Shown here: one piece after another, positions 12,181 through 24,762 of the stretch | Position numbering within the stretch: the stretch's first letter is position 1 | Layout of the letters: the number at the start of each line of letters is the position of its first letter | Assembly (NCBI GenBank): GCA_933228675.1 | Contig: OW121743.1 | Location: forward strand, 56,299,903-56,363,902 | Direction of reading: 5' to 3' | Length of the DNA: 64,000 nt | Origin: Stomorhina lunata | Lineage: Eukaryota > Arthropoda > Insecta > Diptera > Rhiniidae | Notes under the pieces: model-generated | What the model saw: the letters and a program-made list of their open reading frames with translations, nothing else | Database searches by the model: none | What the model was told of the DNA's origin: nothing | Program-made: the position numbers and the translations under genes

Positions 12181-13739
12181 ATTATACTGAAACTATAGAT
12201 TCTTCTGGAAACAGTGTAAGCCTCTCTACAAGTTAATCAAATAATGGGTGAATATCTACAAGCTCGAACAATCATTAGACAGACCCAACGTCCGACCGAT
12301 CGACACACACTTGTTATTGTTAAAATGATTTAACTCAGATGTACTTTTATTTTCAAACGAACAAAACAGCAGCAACATTTTTTTTATTGTTATTATTTCT
12401 GTTATTAATTTAGTATCATTTTGAAAGATCTAATAAGATGAGCGACGAACATACAATGACAAACAACAATCCCAAAACTCGACTACTAAAGAAAAATGTA
12501 TCCACTAGATACATTTTCTCTGCGGCTGCTATTTTGTACAACAAAATGAATTGTAATGTGTGAGTTTATGGGGTGTCATCATCATGATCTTCATTATGTT
12601 AATCATTATCATGATCATTTTAATGAAAAATATTATCAATGTGTCAGTCCGTCTGTCCGTCCATCAGAGTGATAAAGTTCTGTGTGGATTAATTAAAGTG
12701 CGAAGAAGGTTTAATTTTTGAATGTACAAATGTTCATTTGTATATGAGTGTATCTGTGTGTCTGTTTGTTTGCCTCTGTATAGTTGGAAAACTCATACTT
12801 TAAGTACGATTCTCGCCTAGAAAGTATTTTGCATCTTAAAGTCCCGTTTAGTTGATTTTCAATTTGCAAACTAAACGCGTCGTTGTCGTTGTTCGTTCGT
12901 GATCGTCGTTGGTGATCGATGAAAAATGAAAGAGCGTTTTGATACGGTTGCTCGATTTTAAGCTTTCGATAAGCTTTTGTTAGCCGGTGGGTGATAGAAA
13001 AAATGAAATTTATTTGGTTTAATTGAAATTATACAATAAAAAAAATATTGGTGTGGCCTGAGAAAAAGTGAATACACTTTTTTTGTGGCATAATTATTTT
13101 ATATTATTTACGAGTTTTTATTACAAAATCGAAAAAACAAGTCTTAAACTAATGAAAGACCGGCGACCACCCAATAAACGCCCTGAACGCAATCAGAACG
13201 TGCAAATATTTCAATACGAAATTTTGTAATAAATTTAAAATGATAATGAAAATAAGTGTTTAATAAAATCAATAAAAACGAGAAGCTATAAAATTCAAAT
13301 AAATTAAATAAAAAAAATTTAAAAAAATCATCGTTAATAGTATTTAAATCTGTTAAATCAAATATAATAACCCCCTGAAATTAAATTAAAACGTAACGAA
13401 TTTATTAATAACACAAAAGTTACCGTGAAATTTTTTATAAAAAATGTTTGTTTTCTTTAGAAGATATTTAAAAAAAATATTTATAGAAAATATTAAAAAT
13501 TGAAAAGTATTTTTAATAAACATTTGAACAACGAGTGTGTGTGTTCTTCTGTGATGTATCATTGAAAATTTGAACGATTATTTTTTTTTTTTTTTGGTTT
13601 TGAAATAAATGATGTGTGTTGACACTTTTGTTAGGCTGATAAGCCAAAATAAATTTTTAAGTGGTAAAAAATAAGAAAAAAAATCAACAGTAAAATCTAC
13701 AGATAATGGACCACTACCATTCAAGAAAAAAATTAAACT
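12181..13739. other. Largely non-repetitive island between two satellite arrays
   Basis: A long stretch that does not match the repeat families in this window. It has a GTC/GTT-rich segment around 12870-12930 and a run of fly-like TCATCATGATC words near 12580-12640. It could hold regulatory or untranslated sequence of a gene, but no open frame, TATA box with initiator, or splice-site pair is strong enough to call. Confidence 0.4.
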
Positions 13740-15320
13740 TTCAAAGAAAACTATAGAAAAAATTTTATATTAAAATATTTTCTAAAGAAACAATTTTATA
13801 TTAAAAATTCTTCTAAAGCAAATATTTCATATTAAAAATTTTTCTAAAGAAAAAATTTCAGATAAAAATTTTTTTATAGAAAAAATTTTATATCAAAAAT
13901 TTTTCTAATGAAAAACAAGTAATAGGAGAATACACAATCAATTAAACGTAGTGATGTTCGATCAAACTCAATGAGTTAAATTGATGATTATCTCTGCAAT
14001 TTGACAACTCGACTGTGGTCGAGGGCGCTAAGTGCTGATGACGTCCTGTGGCGGGACAGAAATTGCAATCCACTAAGCCGCGTTCAAAAATAATTTTTTC
14101 AGTTTTTCTCCACAATTACTTTTCAAATTTTCAAAATTAATAATTTGAAAGATAAAAATTTTTCTATAAAAAAATTTCATAATGAAAATTTTTCTATAGA
14201 AAAAATTTCATATTTAAATTTTTTCTAAAGAAATAATTTCATATTAAAAATTTTTGTATAGAAAAAATTTCATATTAAAAATTTTTCCATAGAGTAAATT
14301 TCATATTAAAAATTTTTGTAAAGACAAAATTTCATATTAAAAATTTTTTTTTAAAGAAAATTTCTTATTAAAAATTTTTCTTAAGAAAAAATTTCATATT
14401 AATTTCTTATTAAAAATTTCTCTAATGAAAAATTTCATAGTAAAAATTTTTCTATAGAAAAAAATTCATACTGAAAATTTTTCTAAAGAAAAAATTCCAT
14501 AATTAAAATTTTTCTATAGAATAAAATTTATAACGAAAATTTTTCTATAGAAAAAAATTCATAATGAAAAAAAATGTTTCTAAAGAAAAAATGTAAAAAA
14601 TTTCATTTATAAAATTTTTCTCTAGAAAAAATTTCATATTAGAAATTTTTTTAAAGAAAAAATTTTGTATTAAAAGTTTTTCTAGAGAAAAAATTTCATA
14701 CTAAAAATTTTATTAATGAAAAAATTTCATATTAAAAATGTGAAAATTTCATAATGAAAATTTTTCGATAAAGAAAAAATTTCATAATAAAATTTTTCCA
14801 GAGAAAAAATTTCAGAAAAAAGTTTAACTGTAGTTCATTGCACTAAGATTCAAATTTATTGAAGCCCAAAAATTTTTGAAAACCCTTTTTGAAAAATTTC
14901 ATATTGAAAATTTTTTCTATGGAAAAAATTTCATATTCAAAATTTTTCTATAGAAAAAATTTCATATTAAAAATTTTTCTATAGAAAAATTTCATATAAC
15001 AAAATTTAAAATTTTTCTATAGCAAAAACTTCATATAGAAAATTTTTCTATAAAAAAGATTTCATATTGTAAATTTTCTATAGAAAAGATTTCATATAGA
15101 AAATTTTTCGATAGAAAAAATTTCATATTGAAAATTTTTGTATAGAAAAACTTGCATATTGAAAATTTTTCTATAGAAGAAATTGCATATTGACAATTTT
15201 TTATAAAAAAGATTTCATATAGAAAATATTTTTATAGAAACAATTTTATATTGACAATTTTTCTAAAGAAAATATTACATATTAAAATTTTTGGTATAGT
15301 AAAAATTTCGTATCTATTTT
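13740..15320. repeat. CTATAG-core satellite array 3 (diverged)
   Basis: Units of the form AAAATTTTTCTATAGAAAAA with CATATT or CATAATGAAAA spacers, with many point changes and CTAAAG variants of the core. Two foreign modules sit inside. One is the 219-bp segment at 13928-14146, repeated at 43442-43659. The other is a 44-bp segment at 14817-14860, the inverted counterpart of 4707-4750. Confidence 0.85.
13928..14146 (+). repeat. 219-bp module embedded in satellite, copy 1
   Basis: This non-satellite segment is nearly identical to 43442-43659. It includes CAACTCGACTGTGGTCGAGG, GGCGCTAAGTGCT and GACGTCCTGTGGCG, which are GC-richer than the surrounding DNA. In both places CTATAG-core satellite lies on both sides. 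I see no coding frame and do not recognise the family. Confidence 0.8.
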
Positions 15321-15919
15321 TCTTATCCACAATTTTCCTTAAGAATTATTTTGAATCAACAATTTTTCTATTACAAAAAGAAGATGTCATTTCTGTAAAA
15401 AAAAATATATTAAATGGAAGATGAAAGGCTAAAGAAGACTGTAGTTCTTTTAAAATTATATGTATGTCAGACACCTTTGGGATCTTTTTGACTCTATGAC
15501 CCTTAAAGTAGAGTCTTCGAATTAAATGAATTTGTTTTAGCACCTGTAGGCGCAATCGCATACAAATTGGAACAAAATTAAATTTTTTTAAATTATATTT
15601 ATTTACTTTTGTAACAAAAACAGACACAAAAAATGCAATAAAATAAATATTAAATGGCTGACATGTCATTTGAAAGGTGTCACATTATATTTTCAAAAAA
15701 AAGGTGTTTATGATGACATGACACCTCAAAACATGTTTGTGGCAGCTCATTTGCTGTCAAAGACAACCTGTTGACTCATTTGTGTGTGTGTTTTGAGATA
15801 AAGAAAGCAAATATTTGTTAGAAACAAAAATTATGTTTCAAAGGGAGAGTTTGAAAATTAGAAAATTTATTATTAAAGAAAATGATTAGAAATGCTTCAA
15901 TTCCCACCATTTTTTTATA
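15321..15919. other. Non-satellite gap between arrays 3 and 4, no gene seen
   Basis: AT-rich mixed sequence. A 107-codon open frame on the minus strand (15346-15669) has no recognisable domain and overlaps no conserved-looking feature, so I do not call it a gene. Confidence 0.45.
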
Positions 15920-18170
15920 CTTCCAATATTTTTTCTATAGAAAAAATTTCATATTCAAATTTTTTCTATAGAAAAAATTCCATATTCTAATTTTTTCTAT
16001 AGAAAAAATTCCATATTCTAATTTTTTCTATAGAAAAAATTTCATAATCAAGTTTTTTCTAAAGAAAAAATGTCATATTAAAATTTTTTCTATATAAAAA
16101 TATTCATATTAAAATTTTTTCTATAGAAAAAATTCATATTAAAATTTTTTCTATAGAAAAAATTCATATTGAAATTTTTTCTATAGAAAAAATTCATATT
16201 GAAATTTTTTCTATAGAAAAAATTCCATATTCAAATTTTTTCTATAGAAAAAATTTCATATTCAAATTTTTTCTATAGAAAAAATTTCATATTCAAATTT
16301 ATTCTATAGAAAAAACATCATATTCAAATTTTTTCTATAGAAAAAATTTCATATTCAAATTTTTTCTAAAGAAAAAATTTCATATTAAAATTTTTTCTAT
16401 AGAAAAAAATGCATATTAAAATTTTTTCTATGGAAAAAATTCATATTGAAATTTTTTCTATAGAAAAAATTTCATTTTCAAATTTTTTCTATAGAAAAAA
16501 TTTCATATCCAAATTTTTTCTATAGAAAAAATTTCATATTCAAATTTTTTCTATAGAAAAAATTTCATATTCAAATTTTTTCTATAGAAAAAATTTCATA
16601 TTAAAATTATAGAAAAAATTTGATATTTAAATGTTTTCTTTAGAAAAATTTTCATATTAAAATTCTTTCTATAGAAAAAATTTCATATAAAAAAGATTTT
16701 CATATTAAAAGTTTTTCTTAAGAAAAATTTTCATATTAAAATGTTTTCGTTAGAAAAATTTACGTATTGAAATTTTTTCTTTAGAAAAATTTTCATATTT
16801 AAAATTTTTCTATAGAAAAATTTTCACATTTAAAATTTTTCTATAGAAAAATTTTCACATTTAAAATTTTTCTATAGAAAAATTTTCACATTTAAAATTT
16901 TTCTATAGAAAAATTTTCACATTTAAAATTTTTCTATAGAAAAATTTTCATATTCAAATTTTTTCTTTGGAAAATTTTTCATATTAAAATTTTGTCTTAA
17001 GAAAAATTTTCATATTAAAATTTTTCTTTAGAAAAATTTTTATATTCAAATTTTTTCTTTAGAAAAATTTTAATTTAAAAAATATTTCTTTAGAAAAATT
17101 TTCACATTAAAATTTTTTAGTTAGAAAAATTATTATATTAAAATTTTTTCTTTAGAAAAATTTTGATATTAAAATGTTTTCTTTAGAAAAATTTTGATAT
17201 TAAAATTTTTTCTTTAGAAAAATTTTCATATTAAAATTTTTTCTTTAGAAAAATTTTCATATTAAAATTTTTTCTTTAGAAAAATTTTTATATTAAAAGT
17301 TTTTTTTTAGAAAAATTTTCATATTAAAATTTTTTCTTTAGAAAAATTTTGATATTAAAATTTTTTCTTTAGAAAAATTTTGATATTAAAATTTTTTCTT
17401 TAGAAAAATTTTGATATTAAAATTTTTTCTTTAGAAAAATTTTGATATTAAAATTTTTTCTTTAGAAAAATTTTGATATTAAAATTTTTTCTTTAGAAAA
17501 ATTTTGATATTAAAATTTTTTCTTTAGAAAAATTTTGATATTAAAATTTTTTCTTTAGAAAAATTTTGATATTAAAATTTTTTCTTTAGAAAAATTTTGA
17601 TATTAAAATTTTTTCTTTAGAAAAATTTTGATATTAAAATGTTTTCTTTAGAAAAATTTTGATATTAAAATTTTTTCTTTTGAAAAATTTTCATATTAAA
17701 ATTTTTTCTTTAGAAAAATTTTCATATTAAAATTTTTACTTTAGAAAAATTTTCATATTAAATTTTTTTTTTAAATTTTCATATTAAATTTTTTTTTTTT
17801 AAATTTTCATATTACATTTTTTTTTAGAAAAATTTTCATATTAAAATTTTTCCTTTAGAAAAATTTTCATATTAAAATTTTTCTAAAAAAAATTTCGTAA
17901 AAATTTTATCTTAAGAAAAATTTTCATACTAAAATTTTTTCTTAAGAAAAATTTTCATATTAAAATTTTTTCTTTAGAAAATTGTTCATATTAAAATTTT
18001 TTCTTTAGAAAAATTTTCATATTAAAATTTTTTCTTTACAAAAATTTTCATATTAAAATTTTTTCTTTAGAAAAATTTTCATATTAAAATTTTCGTATTA
18101 AAATTTTTTCTTTGTAAAAATTTTCGTATTCAAATTTTTTCTTTAGAAAAATGTTCGTATTAAATCTTTT
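15920..18170. repeat. CTATAG/CTTTAG-core satellite array 4 (31-bp period)
   Basis: The left half repeats CAAATTTTTTCTATAGAAAA with CATATT spacers. The right half (from about 16980) switches to a CTTTAG core with GATATTAAAATTTTTT spacers, again 31 bp per unit. The stretch 17330-17680 is the most homogeneous. Two monomer subfamilies therefore lie side by side, which suggests separate amplification waves. Confidence 0.92.
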
Positions 18171-18947
18171 TTGGTTCTGTTGTGGTTTAAATTCCATGTC
18201 ACACTGTTGTTGATATTGTATTTCATTTAATAAAAAATTATGTTTTGACTACAATAATTATCAATTTAAGCTTATGAATGAAAAGATAATTAAGTTATCG
18301 GCAAATGTTTGAAAATAACTGCTGAATCTCGAATATCTTTAGTAAGAAAATCAATAAATAATGCAAAGTTTTTTAAAATATTCTAAAAGCAGATACAAAG
18401 ATAAACACATACATACACAATTTTAAAAAATTTTATAAAAAAAAAAAAAAAAATTTATAATAAAAAAAAAAAATTAAAATAACTAAACAATAACAATAGA
18501 TAGAAAGAATCTCAGTGAATATTTGAACTTATCCATGAGAATAAATATTTAAATTAAATTGTACAACAATTACAATAAATAATTGTTTAACTTGAAAAAT
18601 TCAATTATACTAATTAAAAATTATGAATAGAAAATTGAAAAAAGACTAAAACAAAACCTGATAAATGTTAATACAATAATTCTAAAAAAAAAAATTGTTC
18701 TATAAAACAATTAATTTTACAAAGATAAAACTATATCAATATTTATAAAATATAAAAAGAAAACTTTAAAATAAATTCCAATAACAGAAAAATTTAAAAG
18801 AAATTTTTATAGATATAAAAATTCAATAAAAACCACAACAATATCAAAAACAACTTCAAAGAATTTTAAAGATATTCTTTCAGCAACAAACAACACTAGT
18901 TTACAAATTTCTTCTTTTTGTGTAACATTTGTTTAACACGATATTTC
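18171..18947. other. A-rich non-coding stretch, no gene seen
   Basis: A sequence of poly-A tracts and AT-rich words (for example 18438-18475). No open frame, RNA gene or repeat family could be assigned. Confidence 0.5.
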
Positions 18948-19750
18948 TACCCTCCTTCACCACCATATGTGGAAAGGGTATTATAAGTTTGTGCTGTTGT
19001 ATGTAATGCATATAAATATTTGTCTTAGACCCACCTTTTAGTATACCAATAGGCTTAGAATCACACTCTGAGTCGATTTAGTGATGTCAGTCCATCCGTC
19101 CGTCTGGCTGGCTGGCTGGACCCCCATGTAAACCATGTAATCAAAGTACAGGTCACAATTCTTAAGATAATATGATGAAATTTGGCACAGATCATTTTGA
19201 TAGTGGAACTTTGGCTATTGAAATTCGTCAAAATCGGTCCATTATTTATGGTACCTCCCATTGTTCCCACTTCCCTGAATTGATATATTGACCACAAATA
19301 TCAATATTTTTTCATGAAATTTAAAAAAAAATACTGCTTATGTAAACCACAATGAATGTACCAGATTTCGTTCATATCGGTCCACATTTGACCATAGCTC
19401 CCATACAAACTCTTCTGTCAAAACGCACCAAATGGGACAAAAATCACTTAAACGCTCGTAAATCCGAAGATAATGAGAATTTTAAGTTTATTTTTTGCGT
19501 ACATAATTTTTGTAACAAACGTAACCAATTTGCTAAATTTTTAGGTAATCGGTCCACATTTGACCCTAGCTCTCATATAAGTCCAAATAACGGAAACAGC
19601 TTAAATATATAAGTTTTGAGAAAATGTTTGTATGATGGCAAAATTTAGCAAATATTTGTCTTTATATAGGAAAAAGAACAACTTTGACCTTAATGGTGAA
19701 GGGTATCGTATGGTCGGGCTTGACTGACTATAGCACTTTCTTACTTGGTT
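18948..19750 (+). repeat. Dispersed repeat family A, copy B (uninterrupted)
   Basis: The most complete uninterrupted copy. It runs from CTCCTTCACCACCATATG through GATTTAGTGATGTCAGTCC, GACCCCCATGTAAACC, GACCATAGCTCCCATACAAA and AACGGAAACAGCTTAAATA to GGTGAAGGGTATCGTATGGT, a GGTCGGGCTTGACTGAC hairpin and CTTACTTG. It is the empty-site reference for the insertions in copy D. Short frames inside it (for example 19352-19612) are not convincing genes. Confidence 0.8.
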
Positions 19751-20491
19751 TTTTATTTATTATGTTCTTCTGATTCTAAAAACAAATAAAATTTAATTTT
19801 CTTTAAAAACTGGTTGATTTTGCAAAAAAAAAAAAATGTATAAGATTTGCAATTTTTGAAAAGACTGACTGACCTATTGCTTTTATCATATCTTTGGAAC
19901 GGGTTGTCCAATTTAGTTAAAAGTGTATAATAAAGTAGCTTATAATCTTATCTTTAAGCAGTCTAAAAACATTTTTTTTATGTTTAACAGTTTCGGAGTT
20001 ATGAGGACTTCAATGAAAAAAATATTTTATTTTCCAAAAAATTTAAATTTTGGTTGATTTTGCAAAAAAAAAAAAAAATTATAAAAATTTCCAACTTTTG
20101 TAAAGGCTGATCTATTGCTTTTACCATATTTTTGGAACGGGGTTTTCAATTTTGTTGGTTGGTTGGTTTTGCAAAAAAAAAAAGTATAAAATTTGCAATT
20201 TTTGAAATGGCTTATGATCTATTGCTTTTATCATATCTTTTGAACGGGTTGGTCAATTTTGTTGAAAGTGTATAATCTAATAGTGAATAAAATTATCTTT
20301 AAGTAATCCTAAAACATTTTTTATATGTTTAACAGATTTGGAGTTATTAGGATTTCAAAATTTTTTTTATTACAAAAAAATATTTTTTTTTTTACAAAAA
20401 AATATTTTTTTTTTTACAAAAAAATTCAGTTTTTACTTTTCTTAAAATTCATAAAACATTATCTTAAAATAAGTACACTATTTCCTGAAAA
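19751..20491. repeat. Three diverged tandem units of an unidentified repeat
   Basis: The words TGGTTGATTTTGCAAAAAAA, CTATTGCTTTTATCATATC, GAACGGGTTG and TTTAACAG...GGAGTTAT recur in order about three times, at roughly 19805, 20050 and 20160. The units differ in length because of deletions and poly-A expansion. There is no open frame. Confidence 0.6.
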
Positions 20492-20790
20492 TCCATATAT
20501 ATTTAATTCCCCGACAACATTCCAATTTTAACAAGGTGTACTTCTCTCAGACAATGAGCTGCACCCGATTTTATTTTTAGACTCACTGAAAGGGACCAAC
20601 GTTTTAACTCCGGCTCCGAATGACAAATGCATTAGTTAGAGAAGTTTCATATAGCCTAATACTCAATTAGCAGTGGCTATCTGAGTTATGAGGTGAATCC
20701 CGGCTTTTTTGAAAATTTATTTGAGTCTGGCCGGGGATCGAACTTGGTACTTTTGGTATGCTAAGCGGATGACTAACCTGCTATACCATG
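20492..20790 (-). mobile_element. tRNA-derived SINE, copy 1
   Basis: Read on the minus strand, the 5' end has a tRNA-like promoter: an A-box region in GGTATAGCAGGTTAGTCATC and a B box in AAGTTCGATCCCCGG. The body includes TAACTCAG, AATGCATTTG, TCCCTTTCAGTGAGTC and CAGCTCATTGTCTGAGAG, and the tail is GTTGTCGGGGAATTA plus AT-rich DNA. The same order of blocks appears at 39503-39821. Target duplications are not clear here (perhaps TGAAAA). Confidence 0.85.
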
Positions 20791-20864
20791 AAAAAAATGG
20801 TGATTTTATTAACAATGAAGAAAATTAAGTAAAATAATTTAGTTTTGTATTTAAACTATTTCTG

Positions 20865-21800
20865 TCACTGGGTCTTATATGGGAGCTAGGATCAAATGTT
20901 AACCGATTTTCTCGAAATTTTGAAATTGTATTACATTTTATTCAGAAATTATGTAGGCAACAAATAACCATCTTCAGATTTAGGAACCTTTTTGTGAATT
21001 TCGAAGCATTTAAGTGGCTTTTGTTAGAAGTTCTTGTATGGAAGCTATGGACAAATATATACCGATTTCAACCAAATTTTTTACAGTGATTATTGTTTAT
21101 ATAAGGCATATTTCTTTAAGATTTCATAAAAATATATTGAAATGAATAGCCAAAATCTCAATTGCAGGAAGTATATTCTAAGGGGAATAGTAGATCGAAA
21201 TAATAGACCGATTTTGACAAACTCATTGTTAGGCCTCTGGTGTGTTAGATCACCTTTTCGTACACGGTTAAGTAACGCTGAAAAAACTCTTCCATATTGC
21301 AGCTAAACGCCATCAAACACTTATTGAAATTTATAAAACGGTTTCATTTGTGGTTTATTGTAAGCAAATGAGGCTGCCATCTTGCGGTAAGCTTTCTTAT
21401 AACCAAGTGATTGTTCAAAATTAAAATCATAGCGCCGAGTGGGATGCCTATGGTGAGCACAATATCTTCCACTTTTAATCTTCATTCGAAGAAAACCATA
21501 TCGTAAATTTCTTCAACTGTTTCGGATTTATAAACCACAACTGCATTTTCCGTGCTTTTACGGCCATGTCGAAATTCAGAAAACATTTATATGGCTTTTG
21601 TCAGAAGGGGTAATATGGGAGCTATGATCAAATATAGACCGATTTCAATAAAATTTAGCACAGCTGAAACAAGAAATATATCTTCTAAATTTCACAAAAA
21701 TAAACCGAAATTTATGGTCAAAATCTTAATTTCGTTAAGTGAGACCCATGGGAGGTACCTGAAATAAAGAACTCATTTTGGGCAATATAAATAGCAATGT
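20865..21800 (-). repeat. Dispersed repeat family A, copy G (diverged, minus)
   Basis: Contains the family words TATGGGAGCTAGGATCAAAT, GGGAGCTATGATCAAATATA and GTGAGACCCATGGGAGGTAC in the minus orientation. It is interrupted by a decayed mariner fragment at 21230-21550. No gene of its own is seen. Confidence 0.65.
21230..21550 (-). pseudogene. Decayed mariner (DD34D) transposase N-terminal fragment
   Basis: Minus-strand translation gives KTVEEIYDMVFFE, a stop, then KVEDIVLTIGIPLGAM, LNNHLVIRKLTARWQPHLL, FFQRYLTVYEKVI, a stop and HTRGL. This follows the second helix-turn-helix and linker of mariner transposases, including the W-V-P-R-L-L-type linker (here WQPHLL). It then reaches the V-D-E-T-W block with the first catalytic Asp, here mutated to VYEK. 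At least three in-frame stops and loss of the catalytic residue make it inactive. The C-terminal half is absent. It lies inside a family A repeat copy. Confidence 0.8.
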
Positions 21801-22872
21801 TCCCACTACTAAAAAAAATGTATGTGCAAATTTTCATAAAGATACAAGCAAATTTGTGGCATTGAGGAATATTTCGGAAAAAAATTGTTTGGGAGGTATC
21901 TCAAAGTTTTTAACTTTTAATAATTTAATAATAATTTTAATAATTTTTGTCCTCTAAGTAGAAAAAAATGTTAGTGCCTTATGAAAATTATAAAATTATC
22001 TTGAAAATTGTGGTATTTTTTAAAATTCAAAGCTTATATGTATGAGAAATTTTTCCCCAAAATTGGGCGATTCCACGTTATTCCTAATAAAATCAACACC
22101 AATCGAAAGATCTTCACAATATAAGGCTTATAATATTTTAAATATTTATTTATATTTGAGGATTGGTAACGAAGCCAAGTTTTTCTTATTTTCGTTTTTT
22201 ATTATGAATTTAAAAAAAACAATTTTTGAATTTTACAATAAAAAAAAATAATTTTTAATCTTGTAATATGAATAACTCTAAAATCGTTGATCACACAAAA
22301 ATCTTGTGTTACAAATTTTTAAGGTCAATTCTGTTCTTAGTAAATTGATGTACTTTTCAATAAAATTGAACAAGTCGTTTTTAAGATATGTTAAAAAAAC
22401 TAGGATAACCTCTTCATAAATTCCAAATTTTATAAAAAAAAAAATCTTGAAAAAAAAAATAAAAATTTCTGCTGCTTTTCTACTTAGACGACCATAACAA
22501 CAAAAACCATAATTTAACTTGACTGTTGCCCAGTGTCATTTTTCAACTCGACATGAATAAGGCATGAGTCATACGCAGACCGATCTCGTGGTATTGAGAA
22601 CTACTTGTGGATTTAATTCGTGAATAAAAAATTAACAGAAACAAACAAAAATTTCAAAAACAATAAAAATAAACAATAAAACTTAAATTCAAGAGACAAT
22701 TTTTAAAGTCCCATAACAAAAAAAAAAAAAAAAGAAAAATAGTTCTTAATCCATTTGTTGTTTATGAATATTTGGGTTCATTTGGTTGAAAATTAAATGA
22801 CTTTTAATTAAAACTTAATAAATTATTCTTTCAAGACACAATGGTTTGTTTTTTGTTTTAGACATGTTAATA
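21801..22872. repeat. AT-rich DNA containing a minus-strand copy of the CACTGGGCAACAG repeat
   Basis: From about 22190 to 22545 the minus strand carries CACTGGGCAACAG near its end. It also shares AAGAGGTT, ATATCTT-AAAACGACTT and ACAAGATTTTTGTGTGATCA with 50750-51180. The rest is AT-rich with poly-A runs (22721-22737). No credible coding sequence is present. Confidence 0.55.
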
Positions 22873-24169
22873 AAGAGTGCTCTAAATAAAATTTGTAGTT
22901 GGATTTTCTTAAATAAAAATCAAACCTTTTAATATAAAAACTCTACAAAATACGCAAATATAATGACATATTAAACAAAATCATTTAGCATTAAAATGTT
23001 TACTTAGTACTCGGGTTTTGCAAAATTATCGACTTTTTTCGGAAACCCTCCCATTAAAGATTTTACAGTTGCTTCTGATACCTATTTGGAGCATGTGTTC
23101 CACCTGCGCTTAAAATCGGACATGTTCTTGGAAATCTTTCCTGTGTTCTTCAATTCCTTTTTTACCAGAGCCCAATACCTTTCCACAGGCCGAAGTTCTG
23201 GACAGTTAGGAGGATTTGCCTCTCGTGGTACAAAAATGACATTATTCTTTGAGTACCATTCAAATGCCTTTTTTCCATAATGGCATGATGCCAAATCGGG
23301 CCAAAAAAATGTAGTCACTCTGTGCTCTCTTAAAAAGGGTAACAACCGTTTTTGTAGGCACTCCTTTATATAAATTTCTGTGTTTATTGTGCCAGATGCC
23401 ACAAATACTTTACTTCTTTTTCCACAACTGCAAATAGCTTGCCACACGAGAAACTTCTTAGGGAATTTCGTTTGTTTTTTTGTGCGAAACTCTTGCCGAA
23501 CATTGCCCCGTTTATCAGCAACATAAAAATCTTGACCAGGAAGTTGAGAAAAGTCTGCCAGTACGTATGTTTCATCATCCATCACACAAAAGGTGTATTT
23601 TCTTATAAAATCAGACTTCAATTTTTTCGCTCGTTTTTTTGCTTCTAAGTTCTTTATAGCATTGCGATCTGGAACCTTTTGGACTTTGTATGTCTTCAGT
23701 CCAGCATAAGCTTTGACTCTATGTGCAAAATTCGTAGAACATTTCACCGTACGAGCTGCTTTTCTTAAAGAAGTGTTAGGCGCTCTTCGAAAGAGTCGCT
23801 CGACTTCTTTTGCCTTACCAATATCTGTAGGACCTTTTTTCCTCCCTGATCCAGGTTTTCTTTCAATGCTCAGGTTTTCCTTATACCGTCTGATAGCATT
23901 AGAAACCGTTCGAGGTTCAACTTTCAAATTTTGAGCTATTTTTTAAAAAGTCCATGACGGATTTTTTTGAAAAGTTTTAATTATATTTTCACGAACTTTT
24001 TTTTCGCAGTCCATTTTGATTAAAATAACTATTGAAAATTAATAATTTCTAAAATAATAGTATCTGACATATCTATAGAAACTAACTTGATCAAAAAATA
24101 AATTATTTCTTGCACTATGGATAAATTTTGTCTAAAATAGTAAATGCATATTTTTTTTAGAACACTCTT
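22873..24169 (-). mobile_element. ITmD37E (DD37E) Tc1/mariner element, full length
   Basis: The left end AAGAGTGCTCTAAATAAAAT and the reverse-complemented right end AAGAGTGTTCTAAAAAAAAT form terminal inverted repeats. The dinucleotide TA flanks both sides (22871-22872 and 24170-24171), the Tc1/mariner target duplication. The 1297 bp enclose a single transposase reading frame on the minus strand. Size, termini and the DD37E transposase agree with the ITmD37E family known from mosquitoes and other insects. Confidence 0.9.
23004..24014 (-). pseudogene. DD37E transposase with two nonsense codons
   Basis: Transposase of the ITmD37E family, which would cut and paste its element at TA sites in the nucleus. 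The original frame begins at the ATG complementary to 24012-24014 (MDCEKKVRENI...) and ends at 23004, 336 codons plus stop, close to the family size. An in-frame TAA after about 23 codons and a TAG at 23082-23084 break it, leaving a 281-codon open middle part from 23927. That part shows a helix-turn-helix region, then the catalytic triad: Asp in DDETY (residue 118 of the open part), Asp in WPDLASCHYG (211) and Glu in CPELRPVERYW (249). I count 37 residues between the last two. The C-terminal tail after the TAG (MGGFPKKVDNFAKPEY) is still readable. All catalytic residues are intact, so inactivation looks recent. Confidence 0.88.
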
Positions 24170-24171
24170 TA

Positions 24172-24639
24172 ATGTTCACACAACTCGTTCATAAATATTT
24201 GATTTATTTAGTTTAAATAAATTTTTGTCAGGTTTAATATCTTCAGAATACAATTTGTCACAGTTTTTGCTTCAATACTGCCTTGACCCGATTTTCAATG
24301 GTTTTGTTCTGTAAACAGTTAATCTTTGTAAATATAATTCCAGTTTTCGGGCTAATAACGGACTTTTGATAACCAACTTTTTGTTTGATATTCTCAAAAT
24401 ATTATTCTTTGTAGATTAAATCGAGTATTCTTTAAATATGGTTGAAGTAAGTTTATTTAGATAATAATTTTTTACCTATATAAACAATAGGCTTTTTATA
24501 AGTTTTTTATACCAATATTGGATACTTATAGGTACTATAATCAATTTCATTATAATCTTTTACCGTTACAGCTCTGGGCGGGCTTTAACTTGAATTTGAA
24601 TTTAGTAAATTTGGTAAATTTTACTTAAGTTTAATTTAA
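24172..24639. other. AT-rich spacer, no gene seen
   Basis: Sequence between the DD37E element and a family A copy. No open frame, repeat or RNA feature could be assigned. Confidence 0.5.
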
Positions 24640-24762
24640 AAACAAGTAAGAAAAGCTATAGTCGGTCAAGCCCGACTATATTATACCCTTCACTGCTAAG
24701 GTCAAATATGGACCAACAATTTAACAAGTTTTCCTTATGTCTTAGCGACATACATACATATA

